Source of the DNA: BCD1 sp965230565
Lineage (GTDB): Bacteria; Bacteroidota; Bacteroidia; Chitinophagales; Saprospiraceae
Length of the DNA stretch: 64,000 nucleotides
Direction: 5' to 3'
Assembly (NCBI GenBank): GCA_965230565.1
Contig: CBDDLH010000001.1
Coordinates: forward strand, 213,417-277,416
Positions 22,063-31,916 of the stretch are shown here, one piece after another. How positions within the stretch are numbered: position 1 is the first letter of the stretch; the number at the start of each line of letters is the position of its first letter. Below the pieces are notes generated by a model that was not told where the DNA came from, did no database searches, and saw only the letters and a list, made by a program, of their open reading frames with translations. A program made the position numbers and the translations under genes.

Positions 22063-25000
22063 TTAACGCACAACCGATACATCCCCCTTAAACTGAACCA
22101 GCTCCCCATCGATAAACAACACATCAGCTACATAAGTAAATACACCCGAATTGACAGGCTCTCCAAGGAAAATACCGTCCCAGCCCAGGGCCTCGTTATT
22201 TGGAGCAAAATTCTTGCCTTCAAATACCAGTTCTCCCCAGCGATCGAAAATCCGTAATCGGTGAATTTCATTTACAGCAGGCCCGGTAAATAATGTGAAT
22301 CCGTCATTGATTCCATCACCATTAGGCGAAAAGACATTCGGAATGTAAACCGGCCTGTTTTTAATTACATGAATCGTAAGATCATCTATGGCAATGCAGC
22401 CATCCTGATCGGTAATCGTAACCAGGTAAGTAGTCGTATTGACAGGATTGAGGAAGATGTTGGAGCAATCATCATTCAAACAATTCAGGAAATCCGTAGG
22501 TGTCCAGCTAAAGGTTACCGGAGTGAAGTTTGGAATCGCCTGGGCAGTGGTGTTGAACCCTAATTCGATGAACTGATCAGGCCCGGCTTCGACAATCAAT
22601 TCCGGTGGTTCCGTAACTGTAATATCAACAGTAGCATCACATCCATTGGCATCCAGGACGGTAGCGATATAATCCCCGGCAGGTAAACCCGTGAATACCG
22701 AATCTATCTGAAATACCTCTCCGTCAAGACTGTATTCAAAAGGCCCGAGACCTCCAATTCCTGTAACACTGATTTGCCCTTCACTATATCCGAAACAAAT
22801 ATTATCGATCACTTCAGTAGGTGCTATTTCTAGCAAAGGTGGTTGTATCACAACTGCCACATCAATTATTTCACAGTCATTTTCATCAGTTACCGTAAGT
22901 GGATAAGCTCCGGCAACGAGGTCAGTAATGTTTTCGGTCACAGCTCCTCCCTGCCACAAATAACCATAATCACCGGTTCCTCCGGTTACAATAGAATTCA
23001 CACTTCCATCACTCAGACCATAACAACTGACATCAGTTATATCAAAATCTAAAGCTAATGGAGGTGGATCCTGGAGTTGGAGTTGGAAATTACCCATACA
23101 AAGATTTTGATCCAGCACGTCCACAAAATAAGTTCCTGCCGGAAGGCCAGTCATGGTATTGCTACTGACATATCCATTACCATCATTGAAATTATATTGG
23201 TAGGCAGGTAAACCATTGGCAATAGCAATTACGATTGAGCCGTCAGAAAAACCAGTACAAGAAGGGTCTGTAATGGTTTGAATGCCCGGATCGAGTTCCA
23301 GAATGAGTTCGTGTACATCGATGGAAAGGTCTATTTCACAATCACTGTCATCTCTGATTGTGACATCATAGAGGCCATTGATCAGGTTGTTATAAGTGTT
23401 ATCATTAGTGAACCCGGTGTTTTCCCAATTGAATTGATAGGGCGGGGTAGCCCCATTTACAAGCAATTCTATGGCTCCATCGGTGCCTCCATTACAAGTA
23501 GGCATAGTGATTAAGGTGTCGATCTCCCAAACGGGCGGACCACTGACGTCAAAACTGGCTTCCATTTCACAGGTTGCCTCATCAACCACCGTAACCGTGT
23601 AGGTACCTTGCTGAAGGTTGTTGATGTCTTCTGTTATCGCTCCGTTACTCCATGTATATCCATAGGGTCCATAACCACTATCGGTATTAAAGTCAATGGC
23701 CCCGGTACCGTCGTTCGGACAGGTTTCATCCAGAACAATGCCCGTGAAATCAAAATGATCATCACAGCAAATGACGTTAACCGTATTTTGAACAATGGTC
23801 TTTAAACACCCCTGGGCACTTTCCACGGTAAGGACAACTGATTTTATGCCCGGGCGATTATAGGTTACTGCATGAGGGCCAGGTCCTGTCGCAGAAGTTG
23901 GAGTAGCCGTCGGACCAAAAGTCCAGGTCCATTCTTCAAGGCCTCCCGCAAAATAGGAATCATCTTCATAAATGACAGGATCACCGATACAAGCTTCCTC
24001 CGGAGCATAATTCATAGCAACTTCGGGGCCAAGGAAGGTACCTGTTCCGCCAAATTCAATGGAAAAACCATTGCCTGACTGGCTAAAATTATTGATAACC
24101 AAAGCATAACTTCTCCCAGATACCATATCAATAGCGTCGACGAAATTATTATCTCCGTCCTGGCAACCACAGGTTTCACTGATGTCAGGGTCCCCATCTA
24201 CCAAACCCGTTGCACCTGTGCAGGCAACCCAATTTGATAAGGGTTCTCCCACATTTTCTCCGGAAGCCATGCATCGCAGGTCAAATTTTCCCGAGCAATC
24301 ATCGATGCCATTGGGTAATTCGTAAATAACGAAGTCTATATCGTCGGTAGGGTTCAGCGGGGTAATCGTGAACTCCAGTGTTCCGGAGTCATCACAGGTC
24401 CATTTATACCAGGTTGATCCGGATTCCGTAATCTGGCAGGTTGCAGAATTACAGGATACATCATTAATTTCATTGGGGTCATTACCAACACCATTCAAAA
24501 ATCCTACAGTGAAGGGGGATTTATCACAAAGAATAACGCCTGGTTCACAGTCTCCTGACGCATTGGGTACCTCATTGAAATTGTTGATGCATAATTGGAA
24601 AGTTCCGGTAAATCCAAAGCGGGCACTTACCCGAATGTAGTAGGTTTCTCCAATATTCAGCGGACCGGCGAAGAGGCTCGCCTGATCGACATTAAAGGCA
24701 TCCGACGCACATCCAAGCTCCACAAGGTTGTCACACGGGCCGCTATAAACTGCAAATTGTGGATTTTGCTGATTACCGCCGGGTGTGTTGGGAACCATCC
24801 CGATTACCGTTACATTGACCGTCGTTGCTATAGCTGTAAAAGCGAACCAAACATCGTTATTGTCCTGATTATTGGGAAAGCAACCCGGACTTGCCTCCGG
24901 CGAAATAGTTGCATCATAATTGTTGAATTCCGCAACTTCCGAGCACCAGGCATTTACGTCTGGAATAACAATGGCATCTATACACTCATCATTAGCTGGT

Positions 25001-25074
25001 TGAGCAAATGAAATGACCGGTAAGCCTAAAATTAGCATCAGTAATAAAATGTAGTTCTTTCGCATAGCCTTCAT
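22063..25074 (-). CDS. SprB-repeat/PKD surface protein with T9SS type-B tail
   Basis: 1,003 residues from the chosen Met at 25074; the frame stays open to 25200, but the signal peptide MRKNYILLLMLILGLPVISFAQ starts only here. After it come a pre-peptidase-type beta domain region (residues ~30-370) rich in Cys, a PKD module (~400-470), at least five SprB-type repeats (CxGxSDGSI ... GTYxVTVxDxxxC, ~475-890), and a C-terminal gliding-associated domain with YIPNVFSPNGDGIND and RIFDRWGELVFEG. Family knowledge: exported by T9SS to the cell surface, where SprB-like proteins act in adhesion and gliding. Substrate unknown. Confidence 0.9.
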   Translation of the reverse strand: MKAMRKNYILLLMLILGLPVISFAQPANDECIDAIVIPDVNAWCSEVAEFNNYDATISPEASPGCFPNNQDNNDVWFAFTAIATTVNVTVIGMVPNTPGGNQQNPQFAVYSGPCDNLVELGCASDAFNVDQASLFAGPLNIGETYYIRVSARFGFTGTFQLCINNFNEVPNASGDCEPGVILCDKSPFTVGFLNGVGNDPNEINDVSCNSATCQITESGSTWYKWTCDDSGTLEFTITPLNPTDDIDFVIYELPNGIDDCSGKFDLRCMASGENVGEPLSNWVACTGATGLVDGDPDISETCGCQDGDNNFVDAIDMVSGRSYALVINNFSQSGNGFSIEFGGTGTFLGPEVAMNYAPEEACIGDPVIYEDDSYFAGGLEEWTWTFGPTATPTSATGPGPHAVTYNRPGIKSVVLTVESAQGCLKTIVQNTVNVICCDDHFDFTGIVLDETCPNDGTGAIDFNTDSGYGPYGYTWSNGAITEDINNLQQGTYTVTVVDEATCEMEASFDVSGPPVWEIDTLITMPTCNGGTDGAIELLVNGATPPYQFNWENTGFTNDNTYNNLINGLYDVTIRDDSDCEIDLSIDVHELILELDPGIQTITDPSCTGFSDGSIVIAIANGLPAYQYNFNDGNGYVSSNTMTGLPAGTYFVDVLDQNLCMGNFQLQLQDPPPLALDFDITDVSCYGLSDGSVNSIVTGGTGDYGYLWQGGAVTENITDLVAGAYPLTVTDENDCEIIDVAVVIQPPLLEIAPTEVIDNICFGYSEGQISVTGIGGLGPFEYSLDGEVFQIDSVFTGLPAGDYIATVLDANGCDATVDITVTEPPELIVEAGPDQFIELGFNTTAQAIPNFTPVTFSWTPTDFLNCLNDDCSNIFLNPVNTTTYLVTITDQDGCIAIDDLTIHVIKNRPVYIPNVFSPNGDGINDGFTLFTGPAVNEIHRLRIFDRWGELVFEGKNFAPNNEALGWDGIFLGEPVNSGVFTYVADVLFIDGELVQFKGDVSVVR

Positions 25075-25299
25075 ATTTTTTCCTTTCAATTGGTTTAAGT
25101 GGTTCAAATGGTTTCTATTAACAAAATCTACACATCCGCACATAACCTTCATCTCACATCTACTTATATAGACCTTCAAGTTCTCAATTCTGTTGGACAA
25201 TTTATGTTAAGAACGTTTTAAAATTGCTTTTTTTGATAAAGAACACAAATCAATTGGCCTTTTTGGAGACATAAATGGGTGTTTCTGAATGAATTTTAT

Positions 25300-25842
25300 T
25301 TATCTCTTTTTGTTGGCCAGTAACTGTTCAATCTTACTGACCGAAAGGTTAACTCCAATGATCATTCCTTCAGGATCAATAAGGAAGGTAGTTGGTATTT
25401 CCCTGACTTCATATTTTTCAGCAATAGTTCCATTATCAAAACTCGTCGAATCGGGTGAATCTAAAATGTGCCATGGCCAGTTCAATTGATCAGCTTCAAT
25501 AGCTTTTTGCCACATATCCGGCTTGTCATTCACAGCAATACTGATAATCTCAAAGCCTGTAGCATTAACAAATTCAGATGCATGAAGGTTGTCATACAGT
25601 TTCACCAGCTTGGGGTTGTTTTTCCGGCATGGCCTGCACCAGCTGGCCCAAAAATCAAGCAGGATATATTGGCCTCTCAGGTCAGATAAATTGACAGTTT
25701 TTCCATCCATTACTTCCGCTGAAAATTCCAGAGCAGGTGTTCCGTTAATGAGTTGGGATTTATTTTTGATCCTTTCTGAAATAAACCAAATGGCGGTGCT
25801 TGCTAATATTACAACCAAGACAATGCCTAGTTTTTTCTTCAT
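25300..25842 (-). CDS. TlpA-like membrane-anchored thioredoxin/peroxiredoxin-family protein
   Basis: 180 residues. One N-terminal hydrophobic segment (LGIVLVVILASTAIWFIS) anchors or exports it. The thioredoxin fold follows with VNLSDLRGQYILLDFWASWCRPCRKNNP, giving a WCRPC redox motif, and the cis-Pro segment REIPTTFLIDPEG. Likely a periplasmic thiol-disulfide reductase or resacetin-like protein of the AhpC/TSA-Redoxin group. It sits between two large Cys-rich secreted proteins (22063-25074 and 26215-29373) whose disulfides it might help form or repair, which is inference from position only. Confidence 0.88.
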   Translation of the reverse strand: MKKKLGIVLVVILASTAIWFISERIKNKSQLINGTPALEFSAEVMDGKTVNLSDLRGQYILLDFWASWCRPCRKNNPKLVKLYDNLHASEFVNATGFEIISIAVNDKPDMWQKAIEADQLNWPWHILDSPDSTSFDNGTIAEKYEVREIPTTFLIDPEGMIIGVNLSVSKIEQLLANKKR

Positions 25843-26214
25843 GCTAATATTTTTGATTTTTTATACAACTACGGTAAATATAATTAAAGTCTCACATTAG
25901 ATACAGTTTGCAGAAAGAACGGTCAACGGCTAACGGTGGACGATTTACGGTTTTAAAAAAGGTAAGCCGTTCAAAATATTAAACTACCATAACAGACGCT
26001 TTATAATGAAACAACTTGAACCCTTTGAACAGTTTTAAACTAATTCTACCACCATACTAACTTAAAACTTTTTTAACCAGTAACAAGAAACCAGCAACCA
26101 GTAACCATTTTGTTTGCTTTTTGCCGAATAAATGAGTAGATTGACCCCTTAAATAAAGAACTACACGACAATAATAAGTCAACCTATTTTTATAAACCGA
26201 TTAACAACTATCCT
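25843..26214. other. Intergenic region with CAACCAG repeat
   Basis: 372 bases between divergent genes. Bases 26077-26106 carry the forward repeat (CCAGTAACAAGAAACCAGC then AACCAGTAACC). No clear consensus promoter for either gene; a weak TTTG-N20-TAGATTGA candidate lies near 26110-26145. Confidence 0.5.
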
Positions 26215-29200
26215 ATGAGACTGATTTTCACCCTCATGAGCACACTGTGCTTCGTGCTCTTATTTAATTTCTCCAACCTTTTTGCTGCAAATCCTAATCC
26301 AACACTTTCAACTTCCGATTTCGGGGGTTGTGAAATTGCCGGGGAATTACTCGCGCATGATGTGCAATGCCGCGGAAATGATGACGGTGTCATTGTGGTT
26401 AATATGACCGGAGGAACGGAACCTTTTACTTATCACTGGTCTATCGAAGTGCCGGATGATTATGATACACTGATCGATCTGCCGCCTGGTGAATATAGCC
26501 TGACCGTGACCGATGCTGATGATTGTTCAATTTCTCTAACCGCTACTATCGGGGAGCCTGACATTTTATTTGCCAGCGCCAGCGCCACCGGTTTGTCTGA
26601 ACCAGGTGAAAATGACGGTAGTGTATTTGCAACGCCCCTTGGAGGAGTAGCCCCTTATACTTATCAATGGGATGATCCCCTGAACAGTACAACTGCCAAT
26701 ATTATCAACCTGCCTCCGGGTGATTATACGGTTACCGTGACGGATGCCAATGAATGCATTTCAATTCAGACGGTTACTGTAAATCCTGCCGGGTGTGGTT
26801 TGAATGTAACCAATACCTTAAATCAGATAAGTTGTTTTGGGGAGTGTGACGGAAGTACCGTAGCCCTGGCAGGCGGAGGGGACAGTCCATATGCTTATAT
26901 GTGGAATACCGGGTCCAGTGCTTCACAGCTTTCCAATTTGTGTGAAGGCATTTATACTGTGACGGTTACGGATAGTGATGGCTGCGTCAATCAAAGCAGT
27001 GTGATCATCCAGGAACCGAATTTGTTAGAAGTAGAAAAAACAACTCACATCGACCTGGGATGTTTCGGGTCTGATGACGGAGTTCTGGGAGTAGATCCTG
27101 TTGGAGGTACTGCTCCTTTTGAATATCAATGGTCTAATGGCCAAACAACTGCTTCCATAAATGGACTGGCTGCGGGAACCTATTCTGTTACGGTGACAGA
27201 TGGCGGTGGATGTACCGCTTCACTCAGTGCAGAAATTACTCAGGCTCCTATGCTGGAGCTGGATGTGGAAAGTGTAATTGCCGTGGACTGCTCCGGGGCC
27301 AATACTGGTTCTGCAGAGGTGGGTGCTACGGGAGGCACAGGAGGTTACGTTTATGATTGGTCCAATGGGATGTCAGGTGATGCTGTGGATGGTCTTGGTG
27401 CCGGTTCCTATACTGTGACGGTTACCGATAATAGTAATTGTACGGCAGAAGTAAGCATATTTATTACCGAGCCGGCTCCCTTAACAGTTGTCATTACCCA
27501 GGAAGACGATATTTCCTGTTTCGGGGAGGATGATGGTGAAATTGATATTACCGTTTCCGGAGGAACCCAGGCTTATGCCTATAGCTGGTCCAATGGGGCC
27601 AATGCGGCGGATCTTACGGGTCTTGCACCGGCAATATATAGTCTTACGGTTACGGACGGCAATAATTGTACGGAAACAATCGAAACGGAAATAACAGAAC
27701 CCGAAGCATTGGCGCTAACGCTTGATGAGTTGCAAAATGTTTCCTGCTTTGGTGCCGGGGATGGTTCGATTAGTGTGCTTACTTCTGGGGGGACAGCACC
27801 TTTGGCAGCCAACTGGTCCAATGGAATGTCCGGAAATATTATTGAAAACCTTACTCCTGGAATGTACCAGGTAACCCTGACGGATGGTAATGGTTGTACC
27901 CAGCAATTAGGAGGAATGATTACCCAACCAGACCAACTGGAACTATTTGCTACTGTCACAAACGTTGATTGCCCTAGTTCTACTCAGGGTTCTATTGCTA
28001 TGACTGCAGAAGGAGGTACAGCGCCTTATACTTATTTGTGGTCCAATGGTTCCAATGTGAATCCGATATTTAGCCTTACTGCGGGTAATTACAGCGTGAC
28101 GGTAACAGATGAAAATAACTGCCAGGAATCTGCTATGGTGATTATTTCCAGTCTGGACGATGTTCCTCCCGTAGTTTTCGTAAATGATGTAAACCTTTTC
28201 CTGGGTGATGATGGAACGGTGTCGCTTTCTCTCGGACAGGTGAATAACGGAAGTTTTGATAATTGTGGCATTGCTTCCATGTCCCTGAGTCAGGATGAAT
28301 TTGATTGTACCCATGTTGGTGCCAATACAGTCACCTTAACGGTAACAGATCAGGCAGGGAACTCAGCCGAAGAAACCCTTCAGGTTATGATCAGCGACCT
28401 GATTGCTCCGGAAATGACTTGTCCGGACGATATTCTGGTGCCTGCTTGTGAAGCAGCTCTGGATTACCCAATGCCGATTGTCAATGATAATTGTGCGGAT
28501 GTCATTGATCCTGTGTTGACATCCGGTTTGCCTCCCGGAGCTACTTTCCCGGAAGGGTTGACCGTAGTTTCCTACAGCTTTACGGATGGTGGAAATAATT
28601 CGGCTATTTGTAGTTTTGAAGTGACGGTTAAACCAGCTTTGGCGGTGGAAGAAACGGTCACTCATGTTACTTGTAACGGAGATACTGACGGAGCTATTAG
28701 CGTTACGGCAAGTAGTGGAACCCCTGATTACACCTTTACCTGGGAAGATGGATTCTCTGGTACGGACCTTTTCGGCCTGGCTGCGGGAATTTACAATCTC
28801 ACCATAACCGATGCGGACAATTGTGATGAAATATTGAACATTGAGGTACTTCAACCGGATCCGGTCAATTTTGAAATAAACCTTCTGGTAAACGAAACGG
28901 AAGGCTTTTCCAATGGACTGATCGACATCACACCAACGGGGGGAACTGCTCCTTATTCCTTTAAATGGACTTTAAACGGAGAATTTTTTGCCGAAACCGG
29001 AGATATTTCCGGTCTGGCTGCCGGAGAATATGTTGTTCAAATTGTGGATGCTAACAATTGTACCTTCCAAAGTGATCCGATAATCATTGAGAATCTTTCC
29101 GGAACGGAGGATATTCTTTTAGATACAGGTTTTGATATTATGCCCAACCCGACCAGCGGCAAAATTCGAATTGAATTTGAAGAACCTCTGGACGGCCAGG

Positions 29201-29373
29201 GGCTGATTTCTGTTTGGGATATACTGGGACAAAAGGTTATCGGAGGTATTGAACTGATCCCGGGAATTCAGGAATTGCCACTTGATTTTTCAGGCTTTTC
29301 CAATGGCACTTATTTTGTGCGAATAGATACAGAGGCAGGAATTTACCTAAGGAAAATGATTGTAAGTAAGTAA
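26215..29373 (+). CDS. SprB-repeat/HYR secreted protein with T9SS type-A tail
   Basis: 1,052 residues. Signal peptide (LCFVLLFNFSNLFAANP), then about eight tandem SprB-type repeats of ~80 residues (motif VxCxGxxDGSIxV..GGTxPYxYxWSNG..GLxxGxYxVTVTDxxxC), two HYR-like modules (about residues 650-800, with PPVVFVNDV and APEMTCPDDI), two further SprB repeats, and a C-terminal type-A sorting domain (DIMPNPTSGKIRIEF to YLRKMIVSK). Expected to be exported by T9SS and displayed or released. Same repeat family as the protein at 22063-25074 but a different sorting class. Function beyond likely adhesion is unknown. Confidence 0.9.
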   Translation: MRLIFTLMSTLCFVLLFNFSNLFAANPNPTLSTSDFGGCEIAGELLAHDVQCRGNDDGVIVVNMTGGTEPFTYHWSIEVPDDYDTLIDLPPGEYSLTVTDADDCSISLTATIGEPDILFASASATGLSEPGENDGSVFATPLGGVAPYTYQWDDPLNSTTANIINLPPGDYTVTVTDANECISIQTVTVNPAGCGLNVTNTLNQISCFGECDGSTVALAGGGDSPYAYMWNTGSSASQLSNLCEGIYTVTVTDSDGCVNQSSVIIQEPNLLEVEKTTHIDLGCFGSDDGVLGVDPVGGTAPFEYQWSNGQTTASINGLAAGTYSVTVTDGGGCTASLSAEITQAPMLELDVESVIAVDCSGANTGSAEVGATGGTGGYVYDWSNGMSGDAVDGLGAGSYTVTVTDNSNCTAEVSIFITEPAPLTVVITQEDDISCFGEDDGEIDITVSGGTQAYAYSWSNGANAADLTGLAPAIYSLTVTDGNNCTETIETEITEPEALALTLDELQNVSCFGAGDGSISVLTSGGTAPLAANWSNGMSGNIIENLTPGMYQVTLTDGNGCTQQLGGMITQPDQLELFATVTNVDCPSSTQGSIAMTAEGGTAPYTYLWSNGSNVNPIFSLTAGNYSVTVTDENNCQESAMVIISSLDDVPPVVFVNDVNLFLGDDGTVSLSLGQVNNGSFDNCGIASMSLSQDEFDCTHVGANTVTLTVTDQAGNSAEETLQVMISDLIAPEMTCPDDILVPACEAALDYPMPIVNDNCADVIDPVLTSGLPPGATFPEGLTVVSYSFTDGGNNSAICSFEVTVKPALAVEETVTHVTCNGDTDGAISVTASSGTPDYTFTWEDGFSGTDLFGLAAGIYNLTITDADNCDEILNIEVLQPDPVNFEINLLVNETEGFSNGLIDITPTGGTAPYSFKWTLNGEFFAETGDISGLAAGEYVVQIVDANNCTFQSDPIIIENLSGTEDILLDTGFDIMPNPTSGKIRIEFEEPLDGQGLISVWDILGQKVIGGIELIPGIQELPLDFSGFSNGTYFVRIDTEAGIYLRKMIVSK

Positions 29374-29379
29374 TCAGGT

Positions 29380-29422
29380 CATCAATAATTTTGACATCCG
29401 TCAAAATTATTGATGTATTTTG
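29380..29422 (+). terminator. Terminator after the SprB/HYR gene
   Basis: A perfect 16-bp stem (29380-29395 with 29400-29415), loop ATCC, then TATTTTG. It begins 6 bases after the stop codon. The stem is AT-rich but long. Confidence 0.75.
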
Positions 29423-29593
29423 TGCCTGGGATTATCAAATCTTCTGGCCTTGTTGTGGAACCAGGGGGTTGAAACATTTTACGGCAGTTTGAAATCATTT
29501 TAGTTCAATTCACTACCAAAAGCGAACTTCTGGCTTTTTATCTCAAGGTTAATCACTATTCTACCTTGTTTGATAATCTTTAAGCACACGAAA

Positions 29594-29627
29594 ATCCCAA
29601 ATTTTGGTTTAAACCAAAATTTGGGAT
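29594..29627. promoter_or_regulatory. 34-bp perfect palindrome overlapping a promoter
   Basis: Arms ATCCCAAATTTTGGTTT and the exact reverse complement, no spacer. Its right arm contains the -33 box (29620-29623) of the promoter for the flavin reductase-like gene, so a dimeric regulator bound here would block or position RNA polymerase (inference). It could also be a hairpin in read-through transcripts. Confidence 0.6.
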
Positions 29628-29650
29628 GTCTCGTTTAAAACCTATCTTTG
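29620..29650 (+). promoter_or_regulatory. Promoter of the flavin reductase-like gene
   Basis: TTTG at 29620-29623 and TATCTTTG at 29643-29650 with a 19-base spacer, a full Bacteroidota consensus. The expected start near 29657 leaves a short leader of about 17 bases before the ATG at 29674. Confidence 0.8.
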
Positions 29651-29673
29651 TCCATTAAATTCATTATCCATTT

Positions 29674-30564
29674 ATGATCACTATTGATCCTGACAATATC
29701 AAAGCTAAGGATATGCACCAGTTCGTCCTCGGATCTGTTGCTCCAAGGCCTATTGCATTTGCCAGTACGGTAGATGAAGAAGGGCGGCATAACCTGGCTC
29801 CTTACAGTTTTTTCAATGCTTTCAGTTCTAATCCTCCTATACTGGTATTTTCTTCCAACCGCCGGTTGAGTAATAATACTACGAAGGATACACTGCACAA
29901 TATTGAAAAGACAAAAGAAGTAGTGATCAATGTGGTCAATTACAATATCGTCAGGCAAATGGCGGTGGCCAGTATCGAATATCCTGAAGATGTAAGTGAG
30001 TTTGAAAAAGCAGGATTGACGCCCATTGCTTCAGAAATGGTAGCTCCGCCAAGAGTCAAGGAATCACCTGTTCAAATGGAATGTAAGGTTCAGGAGATCA
30101 TTCCCCTGGGAACTGAAGGAGGAGCAGGACATCTCATCATTTGCAGGATCGTACGCATGCATATTGCAGAGGATGTTGTGGATGACGGCAGGATCAATCC
30201 TCATAAGATTGACCTGATGGGGCGCATGGGTCGTGCCTACTACGTCAGGGCCAGCGGTGAAGCTATTCATACCATCGTTCAATCGGTTTTAAAACAGGGA
30301 ATAGGCTACGATCAATTACCAAAAAGTGCTCGCCAGAGTCATATTCTTACCGGAAATGATCTTGGTCGGCTTGCCGGGCTGGAATGCCCCCCGTCGAAAG
30401 AAGAAATTGCATCGTTAAAAGAGATCCCTGAAACAGCCAAGTTATTATTGGACGAAAACCGGCCTGAGGAATTCCACCGCAGGGCGCATTTGGAATTAGC
30501 AAAGGACAACATTCAAAAGGCAGCTGCATTAGTTTGGCTGGCTGATTTGGAATTGAAAAAATAA
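29674..30564 (+). CDS. Flavin reductase-like (FMN-binding split-barrel) protein
   Basis: 296 residues. The N-terminal ~190 residues form a flavin reductase-like/flavoredoxin domain: FVLGSVAPRPIAFASTVDEEG, NLAPYSFFNAFSSNPPILVFS, TLHNIEKTKEVVINVV. Such proteins bind FMN and reduce flavin or use it in electron transfer. The C-terminal ~100 residues (helical, ENRPEEFHRRAHLELAKDNIQKA) extend beyond the core domain, a form common in Bacteroidota. Cytoplasmic, no signal peptide. It has its own promoter with a palindrome over the -33 box, so it is probably regulated; the substrate is not readable from sequence. Confidence 0.88.
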   Translation: MITIDPDNIKAKDMHQFVLGSVAPRPIAFASTVDEEGRHNLAPYSFFNAFSSNPPILVFSSNRRLSNNTTKDTLHNIEKTKEVVINVVNYNIVRQMAVASIEYPEDVSEFEKAGLTPIASEMVAPPRVKESPVQMECKVQEIIPLGTEGGAGHLIICRIVRMHIAEDVVDDGRINPHKIDLMGRMGRAYYVRASGEAIHTIVQSVLKQGIGYDQLPKSARQSHILTGNDLGRLAGLECPPSKEEIASLKEIPETAKLLLDENRPEEFHRRAHLELAKDNIQKAAALVWLADLELKK

Positions 30565-30831
30565 CCAAGGTTACGAGGTACGCGTTGCGAGTTTGATCAT
30601 TGTTGATGATTTTTCAATGATTCAACTTGGTTTCCAGAAGGAAAAGGAGTCACCTTTTTAGGAGAATTAGAACCCGGAACTTTGAATTAATTAAAAAACT
30701 GACTAATGAAACGACCATGATATTTATTAATCATTGAATCCCCCAAAGGAATGGTTAAAAAATATAATGAGAGTTCCTGAATGTATTATAAAAATTTTGC
30801 AGATTTTCTGCAATCAAAATTTTTTAAACAG

Positions 30832-31773
30832 ATGAAAAAAATCGGTATTCTTCATGGAAAGGAACGTACGTTTCCTGCAGCATTCGTAGAACGGATCAAT
30901 GAAAAGAAGGTAAAAGGTATTATGGCCGAGCCAGTAAAAATCGATAAATGCGTTCAGGGCATGCCTTCTGATTACGCGGTTATCGTAGATCGTATTTCTC
31001 AGGATGTACCCTTTTATCGTTCTTACCTGAAAAATGCTGCCATCACAGGAACTGCCGTGATCAACAATCCTTTTTGGTGGAGCGCTGATGAAAAGTTTTT
31101 CAATAATGCGTTGTCTCTTTCCGTAAAGGTACCGGTGCCTAAAACGGTATTATTGCCTTCACGTGATCATCCGGATGATACGGACGGAGATTCATTTACC
31201 AATTTGGCATTTCCATTGGATTGGGAAGGTATCTTTGAATACATTGGATTTCCAGCATACATGAAGCCATTTGCCGGTGGGGGATGGAAGAATGTCTATC
31301 GCCTGGAAAACATAGATGAGTTTTTTGCCAAACACGCGGAGACCGGACAGCTGGTAATGATGCTTCAGGAGGAGATTACCTTTGATGCCTACTTCCGTTG
31401 CTACTGTATCGGTGGAAAGCATGTCAAAATAATGCATTATGAACCGAGAAACCCTCATCATTTGCGTTATGATGCCAACCATGATGTTTCGGCAGCGTTA
31501 TTGAAGAAAATAGAAAAGTATACCATAAAACTCAACGAAGCCCTGGGTTACGATTTCAATACAGTAGAATTTGCCATTAGAGATGGTGTGCCTTATGCTA
31601 TTGACTTTTGTAACCCGGCTCCGGATGCCGATCGCAATTCCGTTGGAGAGGAAAACTTCGAATGGGTGGTAGAAACCATGGCGAATTACGCTATCGAAAG
31701 AGCAAAAGAGCAGAAGAAAGGTAAGGACAACCTGACGTGGGGAAGTTTTATTAGAAAAGCCGTTGGAGCGTAG
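30832..31773 (+). CDS. ATP-grasp family ligase-like protein (RimK/glutathione synthetase-like)
   Basis: 313 residues from the Met at 30832 (MKKIGILHGKERTFPAAFVERIN); an in-frame ATG at 30781 would add 17 unlikely residues. ATP-grasp features: YMKPFAGGGWKNVYRL, the ATP-contacting Lys and glycine loop; MLQEEITFDAYFRCYCIGG, the hinge; and TVEFAIRDGVPYAIDFCNPAPDADRN, matching the Mg2+-binding E..DxNP region. Such enzymes join a carboxylate to an amine using ATP. It leads a same-strand trio with a glutamine amidotransferase and another ATP-grasp-like protein. The product is unknown; the lack of familiar partners argues against glutathione synthesis. Confidence 0.82.
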   Translation: MKKIGILHGKERTFPAAFVERINEKKVKGIMAEPVKIDKCVQGMPSDYAVIVDRISQDVPFYRSYLKNAAITGTAVINNPFWWSADEKFFNNALSLSVKVPVPKTVLLPSRDHPDDTDGDSFTNLAFPLDWEGIFEYIGFPAYMKPFAGGGWKNVYRLENIDEFFAKHAETGQLVMMLQEEITFDAYFRCYCIGGKHVKIMHYEPRNPHHLRYDANHDVSAALLKKIEKYTIKLNEALGYDFNTVEFAIRDGVPYAIDFCNPAPDADRNSVGEENFEWVVETMANYAIERAKEQKKGKDNLTWGSFIRKAVGA

Positions 31774-31835
31774 CGCAGACTTTGGTCTGCAGTCTCACAG
31801 ATCTTCAATAGGCAGATGAAAGATTTGGACCTCCG

Positions 31836-31866
31836 GAAATACTATTTTTCCAAAAAATAGTATTTC
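31836..31866 (+). repeat. Dispersed palindromic repeat, copy A
   Basis: Arms GAAATACTATTTTT (31836-31849) and AAAAATAGTATTTC (31853-31866) around a 3-base centre CCA. Followed at 31875-31910 by the CAACCAG-type repeat (CAACAACCAGCAACCAGC). Same element as copies at 35553, 45375, 46519 and, truncated, 56533. Confidence 0.85.
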
Positions 31867-31874
31867 TCTTCCAT

Positions 31875-31910
31875 CAACAACCAGCAACCAGCAACCACTA
31901 ACTTGCAACC
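31875..31910 (+). repeat. CAACCAG-type repeat attached to palindrome copy A
   Basis: Short imperfect tandem of CAACCAG/CAACCA units, 8 bases after the palindrome and directly ahead of the amidotransferase gene at 31917. The linked arrangement recurs at 45375-45423, 46519-46590 and 56533-56585. Confidence 0.7.
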
Positions 31911-31916
31911 AAACAA

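Noticed and set aside
31875..31910. CAACCAG tandem as a CRISPR-like array
   Set aside because: Units are 7-8 bases with no unique spacers, and no cas genes are nearby.
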